A DNA stretch of 64,000 nt, taken from NCBI GenBank assembly GCA_900766735.1, contig CAAFWO010000033.1:46207-110206 (forward strand), given 5' to 3'. The notes below the pieces were generated by a model. It did no database searches. It saw only the letters and a program-made list of their open reading frames with translations, and was not told the DNA's origin. A program made the position numbers and the translations under genes. This DNA comes from Clostridia bacterium (GTDB lineage Bacteria; Bacillota; Clostridia; CAKSNL01; HGM11501). Below are positions 9,316 to 16,923 of this stretch, piece by piece; positions within the stretch are counted from its first letter, which is position 1; each line of letters starts with the position of its first letter.

Positions 9316-10865
9316 TAAGGATCGACCGGATAAATATGAGCCTTGATTCCGACGAGGGTGACGTTTACGAAAAAACGGTGAAGATGCTCGGAAAAAGGCC
9401 GGAAAAGTTTTATATATATAAAAAGGCGGTCGACGCGAGAAGAAAAAGCGACGTGCATTTTGTCTACTCGATTGCCGTCTCGTCAGATAATGAGGAAAAA
9501 CGGGCGGAAAGAATAAAGGACGCGTATGTTTTTGACGATTCGCTCTATTGCTATCCGAAGCTTAAAAATGAGCTTTCCAATAGGCCGGTAATCGTCGGGA
9601 GCGGCCCTGCCGGCACATTTGCCGCGCTTTTGCTCGCTCATGCCGGGGCAAGGCCGATCATTTTGGAGCGCGGAAAAAAGGTTGACGAAAGAAAAAAAGA
9701 TGTGGACGGATTTTTCTCAGGCGGAGAGCTTGATGAAAATTCAAACGTCCAGTTCGGCGAAGGCGGCGCCGGCACGTTTTCGGACGGTAAGCTGAACACC
9801 GGAACAGGCTCGGCATACTTAAGGAAAATTTTGTCGGAATATGTCCGTTTCGGCGCGCCGGAGCGGATAATGTGGGAGGCAAAGCCCCACATCGGAACCG
9901 ATATTTTGCTCACCGTTGCGAAAAATATCAGAAAAGAGGTCGAAAGCCTCGGCGGAGAATACCGCTTTTCCGACGGACTTTGCGATATTGAGATCGAAAA
10001 CGGGCAGATAAAGGCAGTCTTGGCAAAAGAAAAAATCGAGACGGACGATGTGATATTGGCGCTCGGCCACAGCGCGAGAGACACATTTAAGATGTTAAAG
10101 TCGCGCGGCGTCACGCTCTGTCAAAAGCCCTTCTCCGTCGGCGTGAGGATAGAACACCTACAGGAGAAAATAGATAAAATACAGTACGGACGCTTTGCCG
10201 GGCACAAAAATCTTCCCGCGGCGGACTATAAGTTCGGCGGTGACTGCTACAGCTTTTGTATGTGCCCGGGCGGATTCGTCGTCGCGTCACAGTCGGAAAG
10301 GCAATCGATTGTCACCAACGGAATGAGCTTTTCGGACAGAGGCGGAACAAACGCAAACAGCGCGATCTTGGTCAATGTCGACGGGCACGATTTCGGAGAC
10401 GGCGTTTTTGACGGAATGGATTTTCAAGAAAGGATAGAACGCGCGGCATATCTTCTGACAGGCTCATACGCCGCGCCGTGCCAGAAGCTTTCAGACTTTG
10501 CGGCGAATGCGAAGACAACATCGTTCGGCTCTGTTTTGCCGACCTACAGACCGGACACGGCAAAGGAAAACATAAGGAGCATTCTGCCGGAAAGAATTTC
10601 CGAAAACATATTGTCGGGCCTTACGGATGTGAATAAAAAGATGGGAGGATTTTTCGATCCCGACGCTCTTTTGACCGCGCCGGAGACGAGGAGCTCATCG
10701 CCCGTCAGAATTTTGAGAGACAAGGAAAGCTTAGAGTCCGTCAGCGTCGGCGGTCTTTATCCGTGCGGAGAGGGAGCGGGCTATGCCGGAGGTATTATGT
10801 CCGCCGCGGCGGACGGGATAAGGTGCGCCGAGAGGATCGTATTAAAATATAATAACGAGGTGTGA
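9312..10865 (+). CDS. FAD-dependent dehydrogenase of the COG2509 type
   Basis: The 517-residue product has an N-terminal ~90-residue domain, then the FAD motif VIVGSGPAGTFAALLLAHAG (about residue 95) and the conserved stretch VQFGEGGAGTFSDGKLNTG. The C-terminus has the FAD-binding PCGEGAGYAGGIMSAAADG motif. This matches the uncharacterised FAD-dependent dehydrogenase family common in Clostridia; the substrate is unknown. It is coupled to the preceding flavoprotein and followed 3 bp later by the YwlG-family gene, so the three form an operon. Confidence 0.9.
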   Translation: MIRIDRINMSLDSDEGDVYEKTVKMLGKRPEKFYIYKKAVDARRKSDVHFVYSIAVSSDNEEKRAERIKDAYVFDDSLYCYPKLKNELSNRPVIVGSGPAGTFAALLLAHAGARPIILERGKKVDERKKDVDGFFSGGELDENSNVQFGEGGAGTFSDGKLNTGTGSAYLRKILSEYVRFGAPERIMWEAKPHIGTDILLTVAKNIRKEVESLGGEYRFSDGLCDIEIENGQIKAVLAKEKIETDDVILALGHSARDTFKMLKSRGVTLCQKPFSVGVRIEHLQEKIDKIQYGRFAGHKNLPAADYKFGGDCYSFCMCPGGFVVASQSERQSIVTNGMSFSDRGGTNANSAILVNVDGHDFGDGVFDGMDFQERIERAAYLLTGSYAAPCQKLSDFAANAKTTSFGSVLPTYRPDTAKENIRSILPERISENILSGLTDVNKKMGGFFDPDALLTAPETRSSSPVRILRDKESLESVSVGGLYPCGEGAGYAGGIMSAAADGIRCAERIVLKYNNEV

Positions 10866-10868
10866 ATA

Positions 10869-11423
10869 ATGGAGGATTTTGAAAAAAGCGCATATCTAAT
10901 AGCGTCGGAGCTTTTGGAAACGGCAAAAGGCGGCGAGATTTTGGTCGTCGGCTGTTCGACGAGCGAGGTCGAGGGCGAGAAGATCGGCACCGCGTCGGAC
11001 ATTTCGGCGGCAGAAAAAATTTATGAAGGCATAAAAAAAGCGGCGGATGAAAAGAATGTTTTCATCGCCGCACAGTGTTGTGAGCATTTAAACAGAGCCC
11101 TGATAGTTGAAAAAGAGCTCGCCGAAAGGGAGCGCCTTTTAATGGTGAACGTCCGCCCGGTCAAAAAGGCCGGAGGTTCATTCGCGACCGTTTGCTATGA
11201 AAAATTTTCATCGCCCTGCGCCGTTGAATTTATCCGCGCGGACTTCGGAATGGACATCGGCTTAACGCTCATCGGCATGCATCTAAAGCATGTCGCGGTG
11301 CCCTACAGAACGAAGTGCGATAAGATCGGCGAGGCGAAAGTGACCGCCGCCAGAACTCGCCTTAAATACATCGGCGGGCCAAGAGCCCAGTACGAGGATC
11401 AAAGCTTTTCCTCACCGCGCTGA
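10869..11423 (+). CDS. YwlG / TIGR01440 (DUF436) family protein
   Basis: The 184-residue product has the family features: GGEILVVGCSTSEVEGEKIGT near residue 30, FIAAQCCEHLNRALIVE in the middle and TLIGMHLKHVAVPYR near the C-terminus. The function of the family is unknown. It is the last gene of the flavoprotein operon. Its final 25 bp overlap the 3' end of the convergent ilvN gene. Confidence 0.9.
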   Translation: MEDFEKSAYLIASELLETAKGGEILVVGCSTSEVEGEKIGTASDISAAEKIYEGIKKAADEKNVFIAAQCCEHLNRALIVEKELAERERLLMVNVRPVKKAGGSFATVCYEKFSSPCAVEFIRADFGMDIGLTLIGMHLKHVAVPYRTKCDKIGEAKVTAARTRLKYIGGPRAQYEDQSFSSPR

Positions 11424-11878
11424 ACCGCAACAACGCCGGAGCGGACGATCTCCTCGATCCCGAAATCTTTAAGCATTTCGGTCAGCGCGGCGATCTTTGT
11501 CTCGTCGCCTGTGATCTCAAGCGTTACGGTGTTTTTGGACACATCGACGGCTTTCGCACGGAAAATGTCCGAAACCTGAAGAACCTGGCTTCTCGTTTCG
11601 GAGTCGGCCTTAACTTTTATAAGAACGTGACTGCGCTCTAAAAAGCTCCCCGGAGCGAGCAGTTTTGCGCGCACGACATTCGGGTTTTTGCTGATGGACG
11701 AGATCATTTCGTCCGTATATTCAGAGCCCGACACGATGGTGATCCTCGAATAAGAGTCTGATTCGGTCACTCCGACGGCGAGCGAGTCGATATTACAGCC
11801 TTTTTCGCCGAGCACGGAAATGACATCGCAAAGAACGCCGGGGTCGTTTTTTACTAAGATCGAAAAGGTATGTTTCAT
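11399..11878 (-). CDS. ilvN: Acetolactate synthase regulatory (small) subunit
   Basis: Regulatory subunit of the first common enzyme of valine, leucine and isoleucine synthesis; it binds valine through an N-terminal ACT domain and activates the large subunit. The 159-residue product begins MKHTFSILVKNDPGVLCDVISVLGEKGCNIDSL, a classical ACT domain, followed by the ALS_ss C-terminal domain. The ATG at 11878 follows GACAGGAGAAGG; the open frame to 11935 adds a non-family extension. No large subunit (ilvB) is adjacent, so it must pair with one elsewhere. It overlaps the YwlG gene convergently. Confidence 0.93.
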   Translation of the reverse strand: MKHTFSILVKNDPGVLCDVISVLGEKGCNIDSLAVGVTESDSYSRITIVSGSEYTDEMISSISKNPNVVRAKLLAPGSFLERSHVLIKVKADSETRSQVLQVSDIFRAKAVDVSKNTVTLEITGDETKIAALTEMLKDFGIEEIVRSGVVAVQRGEEKL

Positions 11879-11952
11879 ATTTTTCCTTCTCCTGTCGTTT
11901 TTTATTATTTTAGCACAGGGCGGGGAAAAAAGCAAGAAAAGAGGGCAGAGTT

Positions 11953-12270
11953 TTGAATAAAAAAGATGTTATTTTGATTTTTTCTCTGATAATCGTGTTT
12001 TCGCTCGCTCTTTTTTTCGGCACGGCAATGAAAAAAGAGGGGTCAAAGGCGGAGATATATTCGGACGGAAGCCTCATCGGAACATATCCGCTTTCGGAGG
12101 AGGAAACGGTCAACGTTTCGGGCAAAAACACAGTCAAAATAAAGGGCGGCGAGGTTTTTATGGAGCATGCCGACTGCCCGGATAAAATATGCGTAAAAAC
12201 AGGAAAAATAAAAAACAAAGGAGAGCAGATAGTCTGCCTCCCGAATAAATTGGTGGTTAAGGTCAAGTGA
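11953..12270 (+). CDS. NusG domain II-containing membrane-anchored protein
   Basis: The 105-residue product has an N-terminal membrane segment (ILIFSLIIVFSLALFFG) followed by a NusG_II-type beta domain with the conserved pair MEHADCPDKICVKTGKI and a closing IVCLPNKLVVKV. This combination is common in Firmicutes directly upstream of a Gx transporter, as here. The start is TTG at 11953, with an AGAGGG-type site upstream. It is not the transcription factor NusG; the name reflects the fold only. Confidence 0.88.
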   Translation: MNKKDVILIFSLIIVFSLALFFGTAMKKEGSKAEIYSDGSLIGTYPLSEEETVNVSGKNTVKIKGGEVFMEHADCPDKICVKTGKIKNKGEQIVCLPNKLVVKVK

Positions 12271-12277
12271 TGGAAAA

Positions 12278-12757
12278 ATGAAAAAAACAGCTTACATAGG
12301 CGTGTTCGGTGCGCTTTCGGTGGTCTTCGGCTATCTTGAAAATATGATTCCGCTTCCCGTCACCGTTCCGGGCGTCAGAATCGGACTTTCGAATATCTGC
12401 ATCATAACGGCGCTTTATATGCTGGGAGCGCCACAGGCTTTTTTGGTCGCGCTCATTAAGGCGCTGGTCTGCGGAATACTCTTTTGGGGAATGCAGGGAG
12501 CGGTGTATGCCGTTTTCGGGACGGTGTTTTCGTTTGCCGTAATGCTCATATTAAAAAGAACAGGAGTGTTTTCACCCATCGGGGTGAGTGCCGCCGGCGC
12601 GGTCTTTCACAATTTCGGGCAGCTTACGGCACTTTACATTTTCGCGGGCAGTTTTTCGGTTATTTATTATATGAGCGTTCTCGGAATTTCCGGCGTTCTT
12701 ATGGGCACGCTGACCGGTGCGATCTCGCTTACAGTAATAAAAAGGCTCGCAAAATAA
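12278..12757 (+). CDS. Gx transporter family protein (Hpre_diP_synt_I)
   Basis: The 159-residue integral membrane protein has about five helices and the family start KTAYIGVFGALSVVFGYLENMIP with VPGVRIGLSNI following. It is annotated historically as heptaprenyl diphosphate synthase component I, but it resembles ECF-type S-components. It lies 7 bp after the NusG-II gene, the usual pairing, often near isoprenoid or redox genes. The transported compound is unknown. Confidence 0.9.
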   Translation: MKKTAYIGVFGALSVVFGYLENMIPLPVTVPGVRIGLSNICIITALYMLGAPQAFLVALIKALVCGILFWGMQGAVYAVFGTVFSFAVMLILKRTGVFSPIGVSAAGAVFHNFGQLTALYIFAGSFSVIYYMSVLGISGVLMGTLTGAISLTVIKRLAK

Positions 12758-12775
12758 AAAAATAATAAAAAATGC

Positions 12776-12804
12776 TTGCTTTTTCATAAAATATGGTGTA
12801 TAAT
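12776..12804 (+). promoter_or_regulatory. tRNA-Leu promoter
   Basis: TTGCTT (12776-12781), 17-bp spacer, TATAAT (12799-12804), 9 bp before the tRNA. Confidence 0.75.
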
Positions 12805-12813
12805 AGATCTTAC

Positions 12814-12900
12814 GCCGGTGTGTTGGAATTGGCAGACGAGGTGGACTCAAAATCCATTGGTAGCAATACCGTGCGGGTTCAAGTCCCGCCACCGGCACCA
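12814..12900 (+). tRNA. tRNA-Leu (anticodon CAA)
   Basis: The acceptor stem GCCGGTG pairs with CACCGGC, followed by A and an encoded CCA. The anticodon stem TGGA/TCCA holds the loop CTCAAAA (anticodon CAA). A long variable arm typical of type II tRNAs is followed by GGGTTCAAGTCCC in the T arm. Confidence 0.97.
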
Positions 12901-12903
12901 CGT

Positions 12904-12934
12904 CGGAGCAAGTTTCGCTTGCTCCGATTTTTTT
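12904..12934 (+). terminator. Intrinsic terminator of tRNA-Leu
   Basis: CGGAGCAAG (12904-12912) pairs with CTTGCTCCG (12918-12926), followed by seven T residues. Confidence 0.9.
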
Positions 12935-13142
12935 ATGTAAAAAAATCAATCATAACGCTGCGTCATTCCTCTTCTTTCGTAAAAGGTCACGTTCGCGTCA
13001 GCTGTTCGTTTGCAAGCGCACTCATAAAGCCTTTGGCTCTCTATCAACCTTTTGAGGGAGAGCCAAAGGCACTTTAAAATTTGATTTTACTGTGTTTTTC
13101 GTTAAGTCATGCAAGAACTCTCGCATCGCGTCAGAGCAAGCG
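12935..13142. other. Gene-free stretch between tRNA-Leu and xpt
   Basis: About 200 bp without a credible gene. It contains one strong hairpin (13029-13070) and, after that, AT-rich sequence. A 94-codon open frame through the tRNA is spurious. I see no integrase, attachment-site duplication of the tRNA 3' end, or insertion-sequence remnant. Confidence 0.5.
13029..13070. repeat. 13-bp inverted repeat (hairpin)
   Basis: GCCTTTGGCTCTC (13029-13041) and GAGAGCCAAAGGC (13058-13070) form a perfect stem with a 16-nt loop. No T run follows immediately on the plus strand; on the minus strand the 3' side is only partly T-rich. It may be an RNA structural element or a small dispersed repeat. Confidence 0.6.
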
Positions 13143-13184
13143 AAAATGTGCGCCTCCTTTTTGCAAAAAGGAGGCGCACATTTT
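13143..13184 (-). terminator. 20-bp hairpin, terminator downstream of xpt
   Basis: Arms 13143-13162 and 13165-13184 are perfectly complementary (AAAATGTGCGCCTCCTTTTT and its complement) with almost no loop. The outer AAAA/TTTT ends give a T run in both directions, so it can terminate xpt on the minus strand 10 bp after the stop. Confidence 0.7.
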
Positions 13185-13193
13185 ATCGGATGT

Positions 13194-13766
13194 TTAGTTA
13201 CGGAAGCGGATCTTCCCGTTAGATATTTCATCAATTATGGCGAGGGACTCCAAATGAATGCCCATATCGCGGATCATTTTTCCGCCCTCCTGGAAGCCCT
13301 TTTCGATGACGACGCCGACGCCTTCAAGCGCCGCACCGCTCTGTGAAACGATGGATAAAAGCCCTTTTAGAGCCTGGCCGTTTGCTAAAAAATCGTCCAA
13401 AATGAGCACGCGGTCGTTAGGCGAAAGATATTCCTTTGAGACCCTTATCTGTGTTGTAACAGCCTTGGTATAGGAAAATACCTCGGCCGTATATGTATCT
13501 TTAAATATATTTTTGGGATTGCCCTTTTTTGCATATACGACGGGAACGTTAAAGTGCAGGCCGGCGATTGCGGCGATCGCGATACCGGAAGCCTCCGCCG
13601 TTAAAATTTTCGTAATCTTGTCCGAAGGGAAGAGGCGGCGAAACTCCGCACCTATCTCATATAAAAGCTTGGTATCGATCTGATGGTTTAAGAACATATC
13701 GACCTTGACGATGCCGCCGTCCAATAAAACGGCAGTGTCTCTGATTTTTTGTTTAAGTAATTCCAT
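13194..13766 (-). CDS. xpt: Xanthine phosphoribosyltransferase
   Basis: Salvages xanthine to XMP using PRPP. The 190-residue product begins MELLKQKIRDTAVLLDGGIVKVDMFLNHQIDTKLL, as in Bacillus Xpt. It contains the PRPP-binding motif RVLILDDFLANGQALKGL (about residue 120) and AEASGIAIAA. A TTGTAA-17-TATAAT promoter lies upstream. No purine riboswitch is visible in the ~75-bp leader, unlike many Firmicute xpt genes, so regulation differs. It is followed by a strong terminator. Confidence 0.96.
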   Translation of the reverse strand: MELLKQKIRDTAVLLDGGIVKVDMFLNHQIDTKLLYEIGAEFRRLFPSDKITKILTAEASGIAIAAIAGLHFNVPVVYAKKGNPKNIFKDTYTAEVFSYTKAVTTQIRVSKEYLSPNDRVLILDDFLANGQALKGLLSIVSQSGAALEGVGVVIEKGFQEGGKMIRDMGIHLESLAIIDEISNGKIRFRN

Positions 13767-13842
13767 ATATGCCTCCGAAAAATGTTAATAAGATAATTAT
13801 AGCAAAAAGCTTTATGTTTTACAAGAGAAAAATGGATATTTG

Positions 13843-14691
13843 TCAAAAAATATAGTCTCCCGGCTTTTTTCCTGTTATTTTGGAAAATGCTTTGTAAAAA
13901 TTGGCGGAGCTGTTGAATCCGCAAAGAGAAGCGATCTCGAGCTTGGAAAGCTCGGTCGTCTTTAGATATTCGATCGCCTTTTCGACGCGCTTTATGGTGA
14001 TGTATTCAAAAGGCGTGAGCCCGTTGTATTTCTTAAACACGGTAGAAAAATATGCGCGGCTTAAATGCGCCTCGTTCGCAATGTCCGAAAGGCTTATATC
14101 CTCGGTGAAATGCGAATCAATGTATTCGACGGACGAGGCTAAAAGCGACAGAAGCTCGGCCGAGTGGATCGCGTTGTCGTCCTCGCACACAAGGCCGTAA
14201 TATCTGTATAGATTAAGCAGAACCGAATATAAAAGGAGGCGGACTTTGATCTCATAGCCCGGCTCTTCTTTTTTAAATTCAAATTCCATTTCTTTTATCA
14301 GACCGACTGTTTCGCCGGTCTTTGGCATCAAGCCGGAAATTTTGTTGCTGAACGCGTCGCTTCTTGCGTTAAAGAGCTTTAATAACGGAAGATAGGCCAC
14401 ATCGCCGCCCGCCCATAAAAGCTTTGATTCGAAGTGAATGTTTAAAAGCTCAAACGGCTCGTCATATACCTCGGTGATACAGTGAACCTCGTCCGCTCCG
14501 AATAAGAAAAGATCGCCCGACGAGAAGGGAACGCTCTCGCCGCGTACCGAATAGAGGCCTCTGCCTGAAAGAGAGAGCGAAAGCTCGCACATCGTGTGGT
14601 GGTGCTCCCTGTATTCACGCCGGCCCTTTGGAACGCTTGAATGGAAAAGCTTTATCTCGCCGCTTTTTAATGCATATTCGGAAAAACGCAT
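13843..14691 (-). CDS. AraC-family regulator with cupin sensor, divergent from the sugar-acid operon
   Basis: The 282-residue product has an N-terminal cupin-like beta barrel (FHSSVPKGRREYREHHHTMCELSLSLSG...FLFGADEVH) and a C-terminal double helix-turn-helix (SLSDIANEAHLSRAYFSTVFKKYNGLTPFEYITIKR...CGFNSSANFYKAFSKITGKKPGDYIF). The cupin part usually binds a small sugar or sugar acid. AAGGAG precedes the ATG at 14691. It is divergent from the enolase-superfamily operon 115 bp away and is the likely regulator of it. Confidence 0.92.
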   Translation of the reverse strand: MRFSEYALKSGEIKLFHSSVPKGRREYREHHHTMCELSLSLSGRGLYSVRGESVPFSSGDLFLFGADEVHCITEVYDEPFELLNIHFESKLLWAGGDVAYLPLLKLFNARSDAFSNKISGLMPKTGETVGLIKEMEFEFKKEEPGYEIKVRLLLYSVLLNLYRYYGLVCEDDNAIHSAELLSLLASSVEYIDSHFTEDISLSDIANEAHLSRAYFSTVFKKYNGLTPFEYITIKRVEKAIEYLKTTELSKLEIASLCGFNSSANFYKAFSKITGKKPGDYIF

Positions 14692-14739
14692 TTTATCAGC
14701 TCCTTAGAAAAATAGTGGAGAATATTAAAAATATAATTG

Positions 14740-14768
14740 TTGAAAAGAATGGGCTTTTCTTATATACT
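14740..14768 (+). promoter_or_regulatory. Promoter of the enolase-superfamily/GH10 operon
   Basis: TTGAAA (14740-14745), 17-bp spacer, TATACT (14763-14768), 38 bp before the ATG at 14807 and within the divergent AraC intergenic region. Confidence 0.7.
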
Positions 14769-14806
14769 AATAAAAAAATAATAGAATGTCAAGGAGGAAT
14801 TTTAAT

Positions 14807-16177
14807 ATGAATAAAACGGTTAAAGAAATGATCCAAGAAAACGTTAACACATGCTCTGATCCTTCACAGCTTAAAATAACGGACATCAGGGTCACGAATA
14901 TAAACGGCGCGCCGAAGCATTGCCCTTTGATCAAGGTCTACACAAACCCGGGGCTTGTCGGCTACGGCGAGGTGAGAGACGCGTCAAGCGCTACATATGC
15001 ACTGATGCTTAAGTCAAGACTTATAGGAGAGAACCCCTGTAACGTCGATAAAATATTCAGAAGAATAAAGCAGTTCGGCGGCCACTCCCGTCAGGGCGGC
15101 GGTGTGTCCGGGCTCGAGATCGCAATGTGGGACCTTGCCGGCAAGGCATGGGGTGTTCCGCTCTGGCAGATGCTAGGCGGAAAGTTCCGCGATAAGGTGA
15201 GAATGTATTGCGATACCGATGTTGACGGGAAACACACCGGAACGGACATGGGCAACGCATTAAAGGCAAGAATGGAGCAGGGTTTCACCTTCCTTAAGAT
15301 GGACTTGGGAATTGAACTTATGTTGGACGAGCCCGGATGCTTGAACGCTCCCTTAGGATTCCTTGAGGATATTAAAAAATATTCGATGAAGGCAATAAAC
15401 CACCAGAAGGGCTCTATCGATATGGATATGATGCTCGGCAAGAACTATGAGGTCTTCACGATTCCGCACCACGCAACGGGTATACACTTAACACAGAAGG
15501 GTATGGACTACCTTGAAGATTACGTCCGTCAGGTGAGAGATGTTATAGGCTATGAAGTGCCCCTTGCGATCGACCATTTCGGCCATATCTGCATCGAGGA
15601 CTGCATAATGTTTGCAAAGAGACTTGAAAAATATAACATCGCATGGATTGAGGACATTGCTCCCTGGCACTACACGAAGCACTTTGAGAAGATCGCTCAC
15701 GCGGTAAACGTTCCGATCTGCACGGGTGAGGACATATATCTTGCCGAAAACTTTGAACCATTAATGGCTTGCGGCGGTGTCAGCGTCGTTCATCCGGATA
15801 TGCTCACAGTCGGCGGAGCGATGGAAATGAAAAAGCTCGGAAATATGTGCGACAAATACGGCGTTGCGATGGCTATCCATATGGCGGAGAGCCCGATCGC
15901 ATGCATGGCGGCAATTCACGCGGCGGCCGCGGTTCAGAATATTTTGGCGGTTGAATTCCACTCAGTTGACATTCCGTGGTGGAATGACCTTGTCTTGGGC
16001 ATCGACAATCCGCTCTTTAAGGACGGTTTCGTAAATGTTCCCAATAAGCCCGGCCTCGGAATCGATGCTCTTAACGAGGAGCTTATAGCAGAGCACATTC
16101 ACGATAAATATCCGGGTCAGTGGGAGCCGACCGACCGGTGGAACAATGAGTGGGCAAACGACAGAGAATGGAGCTGA
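14807..16177 (+). CDS. Enolase-superfamily sugar-acid dehydratase (mandelate racemase/muconate lactonizing type)
   Basis: The 456-residue product has the N-terminal capping domain (ITDIRVTNINGAP...GLVGYGEVRDASS) and a (beta/alpha)8 barrel. The visible metal ligands are Asp256, Glu282 (IEDIAPW) and Glu308 (TGEDIY). A candidate general base is Lys164 in the KMD motif, and His358 with Glu361 sits in IHMAES. Such enzymes abstract a proton alpha to a carboxylate; dehydration of an aldonate or uronate-derived acid fits the operon (SDR, GH10, RraA). The barrel has an insert of ~70 residues after the KMD strand. AAGGAGG precedes the ATG at 14807. The exact substrate cannot be told. Confidence 0.85.
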   Translation: MNKTVKEMIQENVNTCSDPSQLKITDIRVTNINGAPKHCPLIKVYTNPGLVGYGEVRDASSATYALMLKSRLIGENPCNVDKIFRRIKQFGGHSRQGGGVSGLEIAMWDLAGKAWGVPLWQMLGGKFRDKVRMYCDTDVDGKHTGTDMGNALKARMEQGFTFLKMDLGIELMLDEPGCLNAPLGFLEDIKKYSMKAINHQKGSIDMDMMLGKNYEVFTIPHHATGIHLTQKGMDYLEDYVRQVRDVIGYEVPLAIDHFGHICIEDCIMFAKRLEKYNIAWIEDIAPWHYTKHFEKIAHAVNVPICTGEDIYLAENFEPLMACGGVSVVHPDMLTVGGAMEMKKLGNMCDKYGVAMAIHMAESPIACMAAIHAAAAVQNILAVEFHSVDIPWWNDLVLGIDNPLFKDGFVNVPNKPGLGIDALNEELIAEHIHDKYPGQWEPTDRWNNEWANDREWS

Positions 16178-16181
16178 TAAA

Positions 16182-16907
16182 ATGCTTGATCTTAAAGGTA
16201 AAAAAGCGCTTGTAACAGGTTCGTCCCAGGGAATGGGAAAGGAGATCGCAAAAATGCTCTCCGATGCCGGAGCAACAGTTTATGCTCACGGCTCGCATAT
16301 GTCGGACAAGCTCGCCGAGGCGGCAAAATATATAAGGACTGATAAAATTGCCGTTGCGGATCTTTATGATAATGACGCGGCAACAAGGCTTTATGAGGTG
16401 ACGGGCGGAGTCGATATACTCATCTTAAACGCGTCGGTTCAGTATAAAAGAGACTGGGATGAATTTTCCGACAAGGAGCTTGACCGTCAGATAGTGATAA
16501 ACATAAAAAGCACCTATCAGATGATGAAGACTTTTGCGCCTTATATGAAGGAGAAAAAGTGGGGCCGAATCATCAATATCGGAAGCGTCAACCAGTATAA
16601 CAACCACCCCCAGCTTTTGATCTACGGGGTGACAAAGGCGGCGGATATGAAGCTGGTGGAGGGTGTGGCAAAAAGCCTTGCGCCTTTCGGAATCACCGTT
16701 AATAACATTGCGCCCGGCGCGATCAACACTCCGAGAAATTCCGAGGCTCTGTCGGACACAGACTTTTTAAAGAAGGTTGAAGCCTCCATCCCGGCAGGCT
16801 ATGTCGGCGACGCGATGGCGATCAACGGCGCGGTCGCACTTTTGTGCGAAGAGAAAAGCTATATCACCGGAAGCGAGATAATCGCCGACGGCGGAATGCA
16901 TTTATAA
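16182..16907 (+). CDS. Short-chain dehydrogenase/reductase (SDR)
   Basis: The 241-residue product is a classical SDR: the NAD(P)-binding motif ALVTGSSQGMGKEIA (TGxxxGxG), LILNAS (NNAG equivalent), a catalytic Ser in INIGSVNQ and the YxxxK motif YGVTKAADMK, then NNIAPGAINTPRN. The start at 16182 lies 4 bp after the stop of the dehydratase with GGAG upstream; an upstream in-frame ATG at 16146 lies inside the previous gene. It probably oxidises or reduces a sugar-acid intermediate in this operon. Confidence 0.92.
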   Translation: MLDLKGKKALVTGSSQGMGKEIAKMLSDAGATVYAHGSHMSDKLAEAAKYIRTDKIAVADLYDNDAATRLYEVTGGVDILILNASVQYKRDWDEFSDKELDRQIVINIKSTYQMMKTFAPYMKEKKWGRIINIGSVNQYNNHPQLLIYGVTKAADMKLVEGVAKSLAPFGITVNNIAPGAINTPRNSEALSDTDFLKKVEASIPAGYVGDAMAINGAVALLCEEKSYITGSEIIADGGMHL

Positions 16908-16923
16908 TAAGAGGGGTGAAAAA

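Noticed and set aside
12572..13077. Open frames crossing tRNA-Leu on both strands
   Set aside because: They include the tRNA sequence and its terminator, and the protein sequences are not family-like. These are the well-known spurious frames around tRNA genes.
12814..13190. tRNA-Leu as a genomic-island attachment site
   Set aside because: No second copy of the tRNA 3' end and no integrase were seen; the next genes are xpt and a local regulator.
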